Notes: a model not told the origin generated them from the letters alone. DNA of 64,000 bases from Alphaproteobacteria bacterium UBA1301 (GCA_002307725.1 DBUB01000008.1:156329-220328); one strand, 5' to 3'; shown: positions 26,660-35,411, numbered from the stretch's first letter. A program made the numbers and translations.

Positions 26660-27290
26660 AAATCACAGCGACCTGATGGACCGGATCTACCGGCATCAGC
26701 GCTTTATCTACGACATCACCCGCAAGTACTATCTGTTCGGGCGCGACCGGCTGATCCGCGAACTGGATCTGAAGCCCGGCGACCGGCTGGTCGAAATCGG
26801 CTGCGGCACCGCCCGCAATCTGGTGAAAATTGCCAAAGCCTATCCCGAGGCGCGGCTGTTCGGACTCGATGCTAGCCACGAGATGCTGAAAAGTGCGGCG
26901 GAAAACGTAGCACGGGCAGGGCTTCAAGACCGCATCACGCTGGCGCACGGCTATGCCGAGAATTTGACGCCGGCGATGTTCGCCGAAACCGCACCGTTCG
27001 CGGCCTGCGTGTTCTCTTATAGTCTGTCGATGATCCCGGACTGGAAAGCAGCGATCAATGCCGCCTCGCGGAATCTGGCCAGCGGCGGGCACATCCATAT
27101 CGTCGACTTCGGCGATCTCACCGGGCTCGGCGCAGTGGCGCGTCACGCGATGCTCGGCTGGCTGCACCTGTTTCACGTCGCCCCGAGAACCGAATTACTC
27201 GAACGGCTCGAGCACGAACCCGGCGCGGACCTGCGGCTGTTGCCGGGGCGCTACGCGTTCCTCTTGACGGCCGGAAACCTGTCGGTCTAG
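26643..27290 (+). CDS. btaB: BtaB-like diacylglycerylhomoserine N-methyltransferase
   Basis: Class I SAM methyltransferase predicted to add three methyl groups to diacylglycerylhomoserine, making the betaine lipid DGTS. From ATG 26643 it is 215 aa. Motif I is LVEIGCGTARNLVKIAKAYP, with LFGLDAS as motif II, and FSYSLSMIPDWKAAI as the acidic/post-I region. The frame extends upstream through btaA in a nonsense-like reading, so the start inside the btaA 3' end is chosen. Identity as BtaB rests on the overlap with btaA, since the methyltransferase fold alone is not specific. Confidence 0.85.
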   Translation: MSAEVENHSDLMDRIYRHQRFIYDITRKYYLFGRDRLIRELDLKPGDRLVEIGCGTARNLVKIAKAYPEARLFGLDASHEMLKSAAENVARAGLQDRITLAHGYAENLTPAMFAETAPFAACVFSYSLSMIPDWKAAINAASRNLASGGHIHIVDFGDLTGLGAVARHAMLGWLHLFHVAPRTELLERLEHEPGADLRLLPGRYAFLLTAGNLSV

Positions 27291-27631
27291 CGTTCCTTTC
27301 CGATTGTTGCGTCTCAATCACAGAATTACGGCTTCCACGCCCCGCTGGGCCCCGGTCCGGGTCGGGGCGACCTGCAAAATGGGCGTTCCATCATCAACTT
27401 AGGTTAGAATCTGGATCAACTGGCTAGTGTAGATTCGCGCCGCTCCGGCTGTTTGCCCTGCGGCAGAATAGTAACACCGTTGGTACTCTTTGCCAGAATT
27501 CTCGGCTTATCCGCGGCTAGAGACTGGAAACAGCCAGGGAAAATGGTGCATTCTCTCTTGCAGGTTGACGGCTCCCACGAAAGACGTTTCGCGCGGTTAT
27601 TGTTAACTTCGGCCAAGAGAAGGGGGACCCT

Positions 27632-28666
27632 ATGAGGTTTCGTCATCTGGCGCTTGCAGGCGCCGCTTTTTTTGCATTAACCGGTTCGGCACTCGCCGTC
27701 GACACTGGCTGGTATGTCGGGCTCGGCGCCGGTCTAAATTTGCAGCAAGATGTGAGCATTGGAAACGTCGCTGTCCTCGGTACAACGAATGCGACGGCCA
27801 GCTTCAATCCGGCGTTTCGTGGAATTGCTACGCTAGGCTATTCCTGGGCGAGCCATTGGCGCCTTGAAGGCGAATTCGGCTACACCGATGCTGACTTTGA
27901 CCAGGATTGCAGCGGCACCAACCTGTGTGGGACGCTGACAGACGGTGGCCTTCGCCAGTACAGCCTGATGGGCAATTTGCTGTACGACGTTCCGCTTAGC
28001 GAGAAGTGGTACTTCACGCTCGGCGGTGGTCTCGGCTATTCGTTCCTGAAGGCCCACTTCCCGAGTGGCTACAGCGAATCTGGTGACGGATTCACTTGGC
28101 AGGCCATCGCGGGTCTGACCTACCGGCTCACCGATAACGTCGATCTCCAGTTTGACTATCGCTATATTGCGGTCGAAAGCCCGAAGATCGACAATTTCGG
28201 CGGCATCGACCGGATCGACTCGCACAACTACATGGTCACGCTGCGCTGGTTCTTCGATCAGGCGGCACCGCCGCCTCCTCCGCCTCCTCCGCCGCCTCCG
28301 CCTCCGCCGCCGCCCCCGCCGCCTCCGCCGCCGGTGAAGACGTTCATCGTCTTCTTCGACTTCAACAAGGCGAACCTGACGGAAGCTGCGCAAGCGGTCG
28401 TGACCGAAGCGGTCAAGACGGCCAAGACCAATGGCTTTGTGAAGGTACAGGTCGTCGGCCACACCGACACGGTCGGCTCCGACAAGTACAATATGAAACT
28501 GTCGGTTGAGCGCGCTGCAGCCGTGAAGGACGAAATGGTCCGCCAGGGCGTCGACGGCACCGGCATCGCGATTGAAGGCAAGGGCTTCCACGACCTCCTG
28601 GTCCCGACGGGTCCGGGCGTGCGTGAGCCGCAGAATCGTCGTGCCGTGATCGACCTCGGTAAGTAA
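27632..28666 (+). CDS. OmpA-family outer-membrane protein with polyproline linker
   Basis: A 344-aa outer-membrane protein: signal peptide ending SALA before VDTGWYVGLGAGL, an eight-stranded beta-barrel (residues about 22-208) ending in MVTLRWFF, then a run of 22 consecutive prolines (28268-28333). The C-terminal OmpA domain binds peptidoglycan, with VKVQVVGHTDTVGSDKYNMK, then LSVERAAAVKDEMVRQGV and EPQNRRAVIDL. GGGGGA precedes ATG 27632. The 333-bp gap upstream (27299-27631) holds no gene that I can support and may include a long leader. A strong terminator follows. Confidence 0.93.
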   Translation: MRFRHLALAGAAFFALTGSALAVDTGWYVGLGAGLNLQQDVSIGNVAVLGTTNATASFNPAFRGIATLGYSWASHWRLEGEFGYTDADFDQDCSGTNLCGTLTDGGLRQYSLMGNLLYDVPLSEKWYFTLGGGLGYSFLKAHFPSGYSESGDGFTWQAIAGLTYRLTDNVDLQFDYRYIAVESPKIDNFGGIDRIDSHNYMVTLRWFFDQAAPPPPPPPPPPPPPPPPPPPPPPVKTFIVFFDFNKANLTEAAQAVVTEAVKTAKTNGFVKVQVVGHTDTVGSDKYNMKLSVERAAAVKDEMVRQGVDGTGIAIEGKGFHDLLVPTGPGVREPQNRRAVIDLGK

Positions 28667-28695
28667 TCGCTTCCAAGTAGAAGTGAATAACGACA

Positions 28696-28721
28696 GGGCG
28701 GATCGCAAGATCCGCCCTTTT
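28696..28721 (+). terminator. Intrinsic terminator of the OmpA-like gene
   Basis: GGGCGGATC-GCAA-GATCCGCCC-TTTT: a perfect nine-base-pair stem with a stable GCAA tetraloop and T-run, 30 bp after the stop. Confidence 0.9.
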
Positions 28722-28738
28722 CGTATGCTGTTTCGGGC

Positions 28739-28776
28739 AAAGAAAAGGCGCCGGACACGACGACGGCCCGGCGCCT
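28739..28776 (-). terminator. Intrinsic terminator of the minus-strand secreted-protein gene
   Basis: On the minus strand AGGCGCCGG pairs with CCGGCGCCT across a 13-base loop and is followed by TTTTCTTT. It lies 20 bp beyond the stop at 28796, back to back with the terminator of the convergent OmpA-like gene. Confidence 0.85.
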
Positions 28777-28795
28777 CTTCAAAAATCTCTTACGC

Positions 28796-29380
28796 TTACG
28801 GGTGCGGTGCCGTTGCCGGGGACGGCACTGCCGCCAAGCGTAGCGGATTGGGTTTGGGCACAATCACCGGACCAATCGCGTCGGCCGGAAGCACACAACT
28901 CGACACCCCGCCGGCGAGCATCGCAGGCGGCACATCGGCGACGAAATCGCCCAGCCTGAGAGCGGATGGCCCCAGCGCCGCGCCGGCCAGCAGCGTGGCA
29001 CCCTGGCAGAACTCCTCGTGGTCGTGGGTGCGCCGAAGCTCGGCCTTGGCGGCCAGTTCGGTTTTGAACAGGTTGTAGGCCTTGTCACCGATCTTGGCGC
29101 CCATCACGCGGGTAAACATCCTCAGCATAAGCTGATCGGAAACGCGCAGTTCCGGCCCGAAACGGGTCTGGAAGGCGTTGTAATTGACCCTCGCCGTCTC
29201 GCCGCAGGTCAGCGCCGCATCCATCAGCTCCTGCTGGATCGCCGTCGTGTATTGCGCCGACATTTCTGCCGGACTGGCGCACTTGCCTACCACGGCACGC
29301 GCCTTTTTTGGTGCCGCGCCCGCCGCCACACACAGCGCAAGCGCACACACGCCCACCACGCCCAGAACACGGATTTTCAT
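28796..29380 (-). CDS. Secreted protein of unknown function (194 aa)
   Basis: I do not recognise a family. A signal peptide is clear (MKIRVLGVVGVCALALCVAA, then GAAPKKA). The mature protein has four cysteines (GKCASPAEM, LTCGETA, EFCQGAT, SSCVLPA), which could form two periplasmic disulfides. A central helical, charged stretch (LFKTELAAKAELRRTHDHEE) and a Pro-rich tail (PKPNPLRLAAVPSP) complete it. ATG 29380 is preceded by AGAGG, and a good terminator follows the stop, both supporting a real gene. Confidence 0.75.
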   Translation of the reverse strand: MKIRVLGVVGVCALALCVAAGAAPKKARAVVGKCASPAEMSAQYTTAIQQELMDAALTCGETARVNYNAFQTRFGPELRVSDQLMLRMFTRVMGAKIGDKAYNLFKTELAAKAELRRTHDHEEFCQGATLLAGAALGPSALRLGDFVADVPPAMLAGGVSSCVLPADAIGPVIVPKPNPLRLAAVPSPATAPHP

Positions 29381-29623
29381 GGAAACCTCTTTGCTTTTTC
29401 CATCGAAGCCACCGCAAGCCTAGCATTCCATACCGCGGACTGGCCATTCCTCCAGGTCGCAGCCTCCGAGAAAGTCACAGCCTTCGGGGGACTGACGCAA
29501 GCGCGCAGGCTTGTCCCATCCAGGCAATGGCGTATCACCGGGGTGCTTCATGGCCAAGAGGAGCCTATCTTCACGGCCCCACCTCTTGTAAGCGTCTGCA
29601 AAACCGCCAAAGGACAAGATTCC

Positions 29624-30643
29624 ATGCCCCTTAAAGTCGCTGTTGTCGGCGCCACCGGAAATGTCGGGCGCGAGATGCTGAGCGTTCTCAAGGAGCGCCA
29701 GTTCCCCGCCAGCGAGGTGGTCGCCCTGGCCTCGAGCCGCTCGATCGGGGTCGAGGTGTCGTTCGGCGACGGCATCCTCAAGGTGCATGGTCTCGACCAT
29801 TACGACTTCAAGGGCACCGATATCGTGCTGATGAGCTCGGGCGGGGTGATCGCCAAGGAATGGGCGCCCAAGATTGCCAAGCAAGGCGCGATCGTGATCG
29901 ACAACTCGTCGGCCTGGCGTATGGATCGCGAGGTGCCACTGATCGTGCCCGAGGTGAACGCGGCCGTGCTCGATGCCGGCATCAAGAAGGGTATCGTCGC
30001 CAATCCGAACTGTTCTACCGCCCAGCTTGTGGTGGCGATGAAGCCTTTGCACGACGAAGCCACCATTACGCGCTGCGTGGTGTCGACCTATCAATCGGTG
30101 TCGGGCGCCGGCAAAGACGCCATGGACGAGTTGTTCCGCCAGACCCGTTCGGTGTTCGTCGCCGATCCGATCGAGGTCGTGCACTTTACCAAGCAGATCG
30201 CCTTCAACGTCATCCCGCACATCGATGAGTTCCTCGATTCCGGCTACACCAGGGAGGAATGGAAGATGATGGTCGAGGTGCAGAAAATCCTCGACCCCGA
30301 TATCCAGGTGACCGCCACCTGCGTGCGCGTGCCGGTGTTCATCGGCCATTCCGAATCCGTCAATCTCGAATTCGCCAAGCCGATCACGGCGGCGCGGGCC
30401 CGTGCGATCCTACGCGAAGCGCCGGGATGCCTGGTGATCGACAAACACGAAGACGGCGGTTACATCACCCCGGTCGAAGCCGCCGGCGAGGATGCCACCT
30501 ATATTAGCCGCATCCGCAAAGACCCCACCGTCGAACACGGTCTGTCGCTGTGGGTGGTGGCGGACAATCTGCGCAAAGGGGCGGCGCTGAACGCGGTGCA
30601 GATCGCCGAATGCCTGATCAACCGGGGGCTGGTGAAGGCCTGA
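29624..30643 (+). CDS. asd: Aspartate-semialdehyde dehydrogenase
   Basis: Reduces aspartyl phosphate to the semialdehyde, the branch point to lysine/DAP, threonine and methionine. From ATG 29624 (AAAGGACAAG upstream) the protein has 339 aa. It opens with the NADP-binding MPLKVAVVGATGNVGREML and carries the active-site cysteine in NPNCSTAQLVVAM at about residue 130. SGAGKDAMDELFRQT and the C-terminal LWVVADNLRKGAALNAVQIA complete the pattern. The frame continues upstream to 29018 as a GC artefact. Works in the same pathway as lysA at 51 kb. Confidence 0.95.
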   Translation: MPLKVAVVGATGNVGREMLSVLKERQFPASEVVALASSRSIGVEVSFGDGILKVHGLDHYDFKGTDIVLMSSGGVIAKEWAPKIAKQGAIVIDNSSAWRMDREVPLIVPEVNAAVLDAGIKKGIVANPNCSTAQLVVAMKPLHDEATITRCVVSTYQSVSGAGKDAMDELFRQTRSVFVADPIEVVHFTKQIAFNVIPHIDEFLDSGYTREEWKMMVEVQKILDPDIQVTATCVRVPVFIGHSESVNLEFAKPITAARARAILREAPGCLVIDKHEDGGYITPVEAAGEDATYISRIRKDPTVEHGLSLWVVADNLRKGAALNAVQIAECLINRGLVKA

Positions 30644-30835
30644 CGCTTTTGCGGTAGCGGAAATCACCGTACCCGCTGCCACTGCAGATGACAGACTGCG
30701 CGCCCTCATCAAACCGGGTGCCTGATGCCGTCCGGGTTCCGCCCCGCCGGACGCCCTGTTCCCCCAAAGTGACGGCTTTGCCCGAACCGTCTCAGGGCTT
30801 CTTGAAATGCGCCGCATCGCCTATATTTCCACAGC

Positions 30836-31231
30836 ATGTTCTGGAACCTCACCACCGTCCTTGTGATCGCGCTCGCCGGACTCGCGCTTTACTGGCTGGG
30901 GCCGCGCATCATTGCGGCGTTCCAGCGCTTCGACGCCGACAACCGCGACCGCATCGTCAGCCAATGGCAAGACCGCCGCGACGCCCGCGCCCATTTCCGC
31001 CATACCCTGGAAGTGGCTGAGGAACAGGTGGAAGACATCGCCGAAGTGAAAGAGGCCGATCCGCGCACCGGTACGCTGGTGATCCGCTTCGCCTTCGAAG
31101 GCATCTGGTATGCGACCCGTGACGAGGCCGAACAGGTGCGGGCGGCAAAAATCGGCGATATCGCCCGCGGTTTCTATCACGACCTGCCGGCGGCACTGGC
31201 GGCACGCAAGCACGATGGGCGGTTGAGTTAG
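30836..31231 (+). CDS. Membrane-anchored protein of unknown function (131 aa)
   Basis: I do not recognise a family. An N-terminal membrane segment (LTTVLVIALAGLALYWLGPR) is followed by a charged soluble part with LEVAEEQVEDIAEVKEADPR, then GTLVIRFAFEGIWYATRDEA-EQV. The Asp/Glu-rich, Tim44- or import-like character is only suggestive. No Shine-Dalgarno is obvious before ATG 30836. Codon use resembles the neighbouring asd, and antisense frames look like shadows, so it is probably real. Confidence 0.6.
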   Translation: MFWNLTTVLVIALAGLALYWLGPRIIAAFQRFDADNRDRIVSQWQDRRDARAHFRHTLEVAEEQVEDIAEVKEADPRTGTLVIRFAFEGIWYATRDEAEQVRAAKIGDIARGFYHDLPAALAARKHDGRLS

Positions 31232-31452
31232 GGTCGCGGCAAACCGCCAAACTGCCAGTTGGTTTTGTTTTCTTGATCCACACCATGACCCGCACGCGGC
31301 GTACGGCGCCGTCCACTTCATAAATGAAGCGCGTGATGCGGCGGCGCGGGCGCGCGGCTTGGCGCGCCGCGATGAGTGCCTCGGCGGCGGCAATGGCAGC
31401 CTTCATGCGGGTGATATGCGCCTTCACCTTGGCCTTGAGAGCGCGTCGTTCC

Positions 31453-31529
31453 GCCAAACCCGGCTTCGCTTTGGCTTCAGCCTTCGCCAAGGCTACGGCC
31501 GACAAGTCGCCGGGCAAGCCGGGCTTGGC
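31453..31529. repeat. Nested inverted repeat (MITE-like), 77 bp
   Basis: Outer arms GCCAAACCCGGCTT (31453-31466) and AAGCCGGGCTTGGC (31516-31529) are complementary at 13 of 14 bases. Inside lies a small perfect hairpin AGCCTT-CGCC-AAGGCT (31479-31494) followed by ACGGCCGACAAG. Around it, 31232-32055 contains no gene I can support; overlapping frames on both strands there have no coherent protein features. Confidence 0.5.
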
Positions 31530-32055
31530 TGGTTCAGCAAGATAATTGTTTTGCGTGAATCGGCGGGGAGGAGGGAGGGCCCCTCCCCCCCTCTTGGCGT
31601 TGGCGCACCGGCGTTCACCATCGATTTCGCCGCGCGCCGCGCGGGAACGACGCACAGGGCTGCGCATCGCTGCGATCACAAGCGACGGGAGGTGAGACTC
31701 TGCGAGTGCAAATGCTTCTTCCATGCACCATCGAATGACAGAGGACCTAACAGATGTGGGAAGCGAGACCGCAAAATTCAAGGACGCAGGAAGCAGATTT
31801 CCGAAGGATGAAGTTGTGGGACGCGGACGGGCTGGAATTTTTTTCCCTTCGACCCCGGACTCGTCTCTGCGACCATCTTTCAATGGTGAGATGCGGGCCG
31901 ACACCGGACCATTCGAGCAATGGGAAGCTTGCGCCAAAGCTCGCCCTTCGCCACGTACCTATTTAGGGTCTACAACTTGACGTCGGAGTGGTGAGGCTTT
32001 CGCAAACCCTTTGCGGCGCGGCGCGGCGCGACAAGCCCATCGTGGTGAGACGATC

Positions 32056-32484
32056 ATGTTGAAAGCTACGGAAGAGGAAATCGAGGAAGTCCGGGAATAC
32101 TTTGAATGGCAGGCGCCCGACCTCGAAGTTACCTTCATGCAGAAGGTTTATTCGGAGATCGTCCTGAACACCCACCACGACGTATGGGACATCCACACCA
32201 ACAAAGATCGCTGGTGGGTCATTACGGGTGGCACAAACCTCTATTCTCAGGAGCAGTTTCCAAATATGGACCTCGCTCTAACCTTCCACATTGGCCTGAT
32301 CCTCCGCATCCCGCGAACGGACCAACAACAAGAAGATGATCTACGCATCCTCCCGTTCGGTCCCGTCTTTCAGAAGATGGAAGAAGCCGGCACCGCAGTG
32401 ACACAGGCGCAGAACCTCGCGGACTATCAGGCCGTCGGCGTCCGTTGTCGTGAGGTGCTACTCGAGCTGATTGGCGTCGCTTAG
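32056..32484 (+). CDS. N-terminal part of an amber-interrupted gene (unknown domain)
   Basis: A 142-codon frame beginning MLKATEEEIEEVREYFEWQA at ATG 32056, with GGTGAGACG upstream. Acidic and aromatic, with DVWDIHTNKDRWWVITGGTN and FPNMDLALTFHIGLILRIPR. I do not recognise the domain. It ends at TAG 32482-32484, but exactly the same frame continues without another stop for 354 codons into the zinc-ribbon/GGCT part. The protein was therefore probably one polypeptide of about 496 residues. A single C-to-T change in a CAG codon would create this stop. Either a broken gene or one dependent on amber suppression. Confidence 0.6.
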   Translation: MLKATEEEIEEVREYFEWQAPDLEVTFMQKVYSEIVLNTHHDVWDIHTNKDRWWVITGGTNLYSQEQFPNMDLALTFHIGLILRIPRTDQQQEDDLRILPFGPVFQKMEEAGTAVTQAQNLADYQAVGVRCREVLLELIGVA

Positions 32485-33546
32485 GACGCGGCTGCGTGGA
32501 CCGACGCACCGCCGCAGCGTGCAAACTTTCGTGCATGGGTGGAGATCATCTGCAATGATCTTCTGCCGAGCGACGCCAATAAGGAGCGTCGTGGCGTTCT
32601 CAAGGGTACGCTTGAGTCCGCATGGACGTTTTCCAACTGGCTAACGCACTCAAAATCGGCCACCTGGATTGATGCCGACATGGCGCACTCATTGGTCCAG
32701 CACGCCACCGGCATGGCGACCTCATTGATCCTTCGAGAGTTGCGCCGTGTTCCTGAGGAATGCCCGAACTGCGGTTCGCCACATCTCGAACCCGAACAGG
32801 GCCAAAATACCGCTGCACCCGGCGTACTCTGGGAACGACCACGCTGCGCCGACTGCGGATGGACCGGCAGGCCCGTCCCAATCCTCGACCTTGAGGACAG
32901 ACAGCCCATCATCACCCGCGAAGGCGAAGAATCCGACGAGCACAGCATCATGACTGTCCCGCTGCGCACGATCATTAAGCCGGGCGATCCACCGATCAAG
33001 CCGCCAAAGAAAGTCGAGACCGGCCCACCGGAGCCAGTCGTCTATTTCGCCTACGGGTCCAACATGTCGACCGCCCGGCTGCGCGAGCGCGTGCCAAGCT
33101 GCAAGCCGCTCGGCATTGCGACCTTGCCGGGTCATGAGCTTCGCTTCCATAAGCGCAGCATAGACGAGTCCGGGAAGTGCAACGCATTCGCCAGTGGCAA
33201 CGACAAGAGCGTGATCGGGGTCCTGTTCAGCTTCGATCCCGCCGAGCGGGCCAAACTAGATAAAACCGAAGGCGTCGGCAGCGGCTACGAGCACGTGATG
33301 GTCACGGTCATCAACGACAAAGGACGCAGGCGGAAGGTCCTTACCTATCTCGCCACCCCTGACCACATCGACGACAGCCTCAAACCCTATGGCTGGTACA
33401 AGGACTTTGTCCTTGCAGGTGGGAGGGAGTACGGCCTGCCGCCGAAATATATCGCCGAATGCATTGAGTCGGTTGAGGCGGTCGAAGATCCCGACAAGGA
33501 ACGGGACAAGAGACAGCGGGCCACACTCGGAAGTCCCGGGCGGTGA
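32485..33546 (+). CDS. C-terminal part of the same gene: zinc ribbon plus gamma-glutamylcyclotransferase-like domain
   Basis: Continues in frame after the amber codon with DAAAWTDAPPQRANFRAWVE; the first later ATG is at 32539. A putative zinc ribbon follows (ECPNCGSPHLEPEQG, then PRCADCGWTG). The last 170 residues form a GGCT-fold domain, with the substrate-loop motif VYFAYGSNMSTARLRERVP and the presumed catalytic glutamate in KLDKTEGVGSGYEHV. Relatives of this fold cleave gamma-glutamyl or related amide bonds. No ribosome-binding site precedes 32539, so independent translation is doubtful. The gene lies alone in a repeat-rich, possibly acquired stretch. Confidence 0.6.
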   Translation, partial: DAAAWTDAPPQRANFRAWVEIICNDLLPSDANKERRGVLKGTLESAWTFSNWLTHSKSATWIDADMAHSLVQHATGMATSLILRELRRVPEECPNCGSPHLEPEQGQNTAAPGVLWERPRCADCGWTGRPVPILDLEDRQPIITREGEESDEHSIMTVPLRTIIKPGDPPIKPPKKVETGPPEPVVYFAYGSNMSTARLRERVPSCKPLGIATLPGHELRFHKRSIDESGKCNAFASGNDKSVIGVLFSFDPAERAKLDKTEGVGSGYEHVMVTVINDKGRRRKVLTYLATPDHIDDSLKPYGWYKDFVLAGGREYGLPPKYIAECIESVEAVEDPDKERDKRQRATLGSPGR

Positions 33547-33676
33547 CGCCGCGGCGTCGATGCGAGTTGCCGTTCCTGACTGCGCACCCGATGCCCTCTC
33601 CTGGCGCACCCAGGACATAGCGGGCAGGCGGGAGGGTCTGCTGTCGGGGGTGAAGCGGACGTTAGGAACCTGGATT

Positions 33677-33762
33677 CACGCGGAGCCGCGGAGAACGCGG
33701 AGGTTCTTGCTTATCCTGCACGGGTCTCCACGAAACGAACGTCCGCTCCGCGCCTCCGCGTG
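33677..33762. repeat. Inverted-repeat element with CGCGGAG arms, copy B
   Basis: Left arm CACGCGGAGCCGCGGAG (33677-33693), right arm CTCCGCGCCTCCGCGTG (33746-33762). The right arm is identical to that of copy A near 3430. It is followed at about 33891-33910 by another hairpin, TGGCCCGC-AGTC-GCGGGCCA. The gap 33547-33985 shows no supported gene. Confidence 0.6.
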
Positions 33763-33985
33763 CAAATTTTTTCTCGTGTAGAAGCGAGATCGGAGTTGGA
33801 GTCCGTTTTCGAGGAAATGGGCTTACGGCGCGGCCGGAGTGTAAGGTTTGCAACGGCTATCCAGAAAAGCACGGATTTTCTGGGTGAATCTGGATGGCCC
33901 GCAGTCGCGGGCCATGACAAACAGAGATGAAGTGTCCTGTGCAATTCCCCCGCGCCGCACGGGGAAGAAATGCGGGTGGCGTCCT

Positions 33986-35194
33986 TCACCCCTGCATCAG
34001 ACTCGGCAGTTTGCCGGTGTCGCCACCGGCTTCGCGCATCAGCGCGCGGCGCAACGGACCGATTTTGTCGACGAGGCCCATCCCCAGATCGCGCAGCCCG
34101 CGTAAGGGGGCGATGTCGTTGGCGAACAAGCGATTGAGCGCATCCATGGTCAGGCCGGTGGCGAAACTGTCGAACCGGCGCCAGCGTTCGTAAGCCTTCA
34201 ATACATCGAGTGCACCGATATCGCGGCCCAGTTCGGCGGCGTCCACGATCACATCGGCCAGCGCGGCGGCATCGCGCAGGCCGAGATTGAGGCCTTGGCC
34301 TGCAATCGGATGAATGCCGTGGGCGGCATCACCGGCCAGCGCAAAACGCGGCCGCACATAATCGCGCGCCAGATGGAAGCGCAGCGGATAACTCCAGCGC
34401 GGGCCATCGCAGGTGACGGCGCCCAGATGATCGCCGAAGCGGCGGGCGATCTCGGCGACGAACCCGGCGTTATCGCGTTGCATCATCTCCGCCGCGACGG
34501 CGGTTTTCTCGGTCCACACCAGCGACGAACGGTTGCCCGTCAGCGGCAGAATGGCAAACGGCCCGGCGGGTAAAAAATGTTCGTAAGCTGTACCATTGTG
34601 CGGGCGGGCGTGGGTGACGGTGGCGACGATGCCGCTTTGCGCATAGGACCAACCGACGCTGCCGATTCCCATGTCTTCGCGCAGGCGCGAGTCGCGGCCG
34701 TCGGCGGCGACCACCAGCGGGGCGTCAAGAGCCGTGCCATCGGTGAGTTGGGCAGTGGCCATCGCGCCTTCAATTTTGAGCGCCGCGACGCCGGAGGGGG
34801 CGATCAAGCGGATACGAGGCTGGCGGGCGACGGCACCGTACAGCGCCCGGCGGATGGCGCGATTTTCAGCAATTGCCCCCAGCGGCCCGCCGATCTCCTG
34901 GCCATCGAAGTGCAGCGAGAACGGCGACGGCGATTTTCCGAGGGCCGCATCGGTGACCAGAATCTGCTCGATCGGCTGGGCCTCAGCGGCCAGTTCCGGC
35001 CACACCTGAAGCGCCCGGAACATCCGTAAGGCGGCGTAAGACAAGGCGGAAACCCGGCCGTCGAATTTGGCGTCGGCCGCAACGGCAGGGGTGACCGGAT
35101 CGGCCACGGTGACCGCAAGACCCTTGCGGGCCAGCGCCAGGGCCAAACTCAGGCCGACGAAGCCGCCGCCACCGATGATCACATCCGGGTTCAT
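33986..35194 (-). CDS. UbiH/UbiF-family FAD-dependent hydroxylase (ubiquinone biosynthesis)
   Basis: Flavin monooxygenase predicted to hydroxylate the ubiquinone ring. From ATG 35194 (GCGGGGGT upstream) it is 402 aa. The FAD-binding motif is DVIIGGGGFVGLSLALALAR, followed by the LVVAADGRDSRLREDMGI region and the second FAD motif RFALAGDAAHGIHPIAGQGL-NLG, all characteristic. Which ring position it hydroxylates cannot be told. Upstream alternative starts at 35209 and 35221 only add a short polar leader. Divergent from glnK. Confidence 0.87.
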   Translation of the reverse strand: MNPDVIIGGGGFVGLSLALALARKGLAVTVADPVTPAVAADAKFDGRVSALSYAALRMFRALQVWPELAAEAQPIEQILVTDAALGKSPSPFSLHFDGQEIGGPLGAIAENRAIRRALYGAVARQPRIRLIAPSGVAALKIEGAMATAQLTDGTALDAPLVVAADGRDSRLREDMGIGSVGWSYAQSGIVATVTHARPHNGTAYEHFLPAGPFAILPLTGNRSSLVWTEKTAVAAEMMQRDNAGFVAEIARRFGDHLGAVTCDGPRWSYPLRFHLARDYVRPRFALAGDAAHGIHPIAGQGLNLGLRDAAALADVIVDAAELGRDIGALDVLKAYERWRRFDSFATGLTMDALNRLFANDIAPLRGLRDLGMGLVDKIGPLRRALMREAGGDTGKLPSLMQG

Positions 35195-35227
35195 ACCCCC
35201 GCTTCTCATGCCCACGGGCAACCGTCA

Positions 35228-35275
35228 ATGCCTAAATTGTAGGCATGTAATTTACTCAGTCTAATTATTAGGCAT
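35228..35275. promoter_or_regulatory. Repeated AGGCAT half-sites between the UbiH-like gene and glnK
   Basis: ATGCCT-N7-AGGCAT (35228-35246) is a perfect inverted repeat, and a third half-site sits in TTAGGCATGT (35268-35276). The nine-mer TAGGCATGT occurs twice, 27 bp apart. The surroundings are AT-rich. This could be an operator for either divergent gene; the cognate factor is unknown. Confidence 0.35.
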
Positions 35276-35411
35276 GTGGGGGCCAGTTGATCACGGCAAC
35301 TTCCTGTCGTTTCATGAAAACACAAGCAAAAACAATGGTATGGCGCTGCGCAAGGAGTCGGCACATTTCTTGATGACAAGGAGGCAGAGGCCAAACAAGC
35401 GGGAAGCAGCG

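Noticed and set aside
29018..29623. Upstream extension of the asd reading frame
   Set aside because: The extension overlaps the minus-strand secreted-protein gene and has no Asd similarity; MPLKVAVVGATGNVG at 29624 is the family start.
30957..31937. 326-codon minus-strand ORF in the repeat-rich gap
   Set aside because: It runs through the MITE-like repeat and the antisense of the 30836 gene. A short Lys/Arg-rich helical piece is the only protein-like part, and no start signal was found.
35360..35385. Possible sigma-54 promoter GTCGGCACATTTCTTGATG before glnK
   Set aside because: The -24 element is close, but the -12 GC dinucleotide is GA, which usually abolishes sigma-54 recognition.
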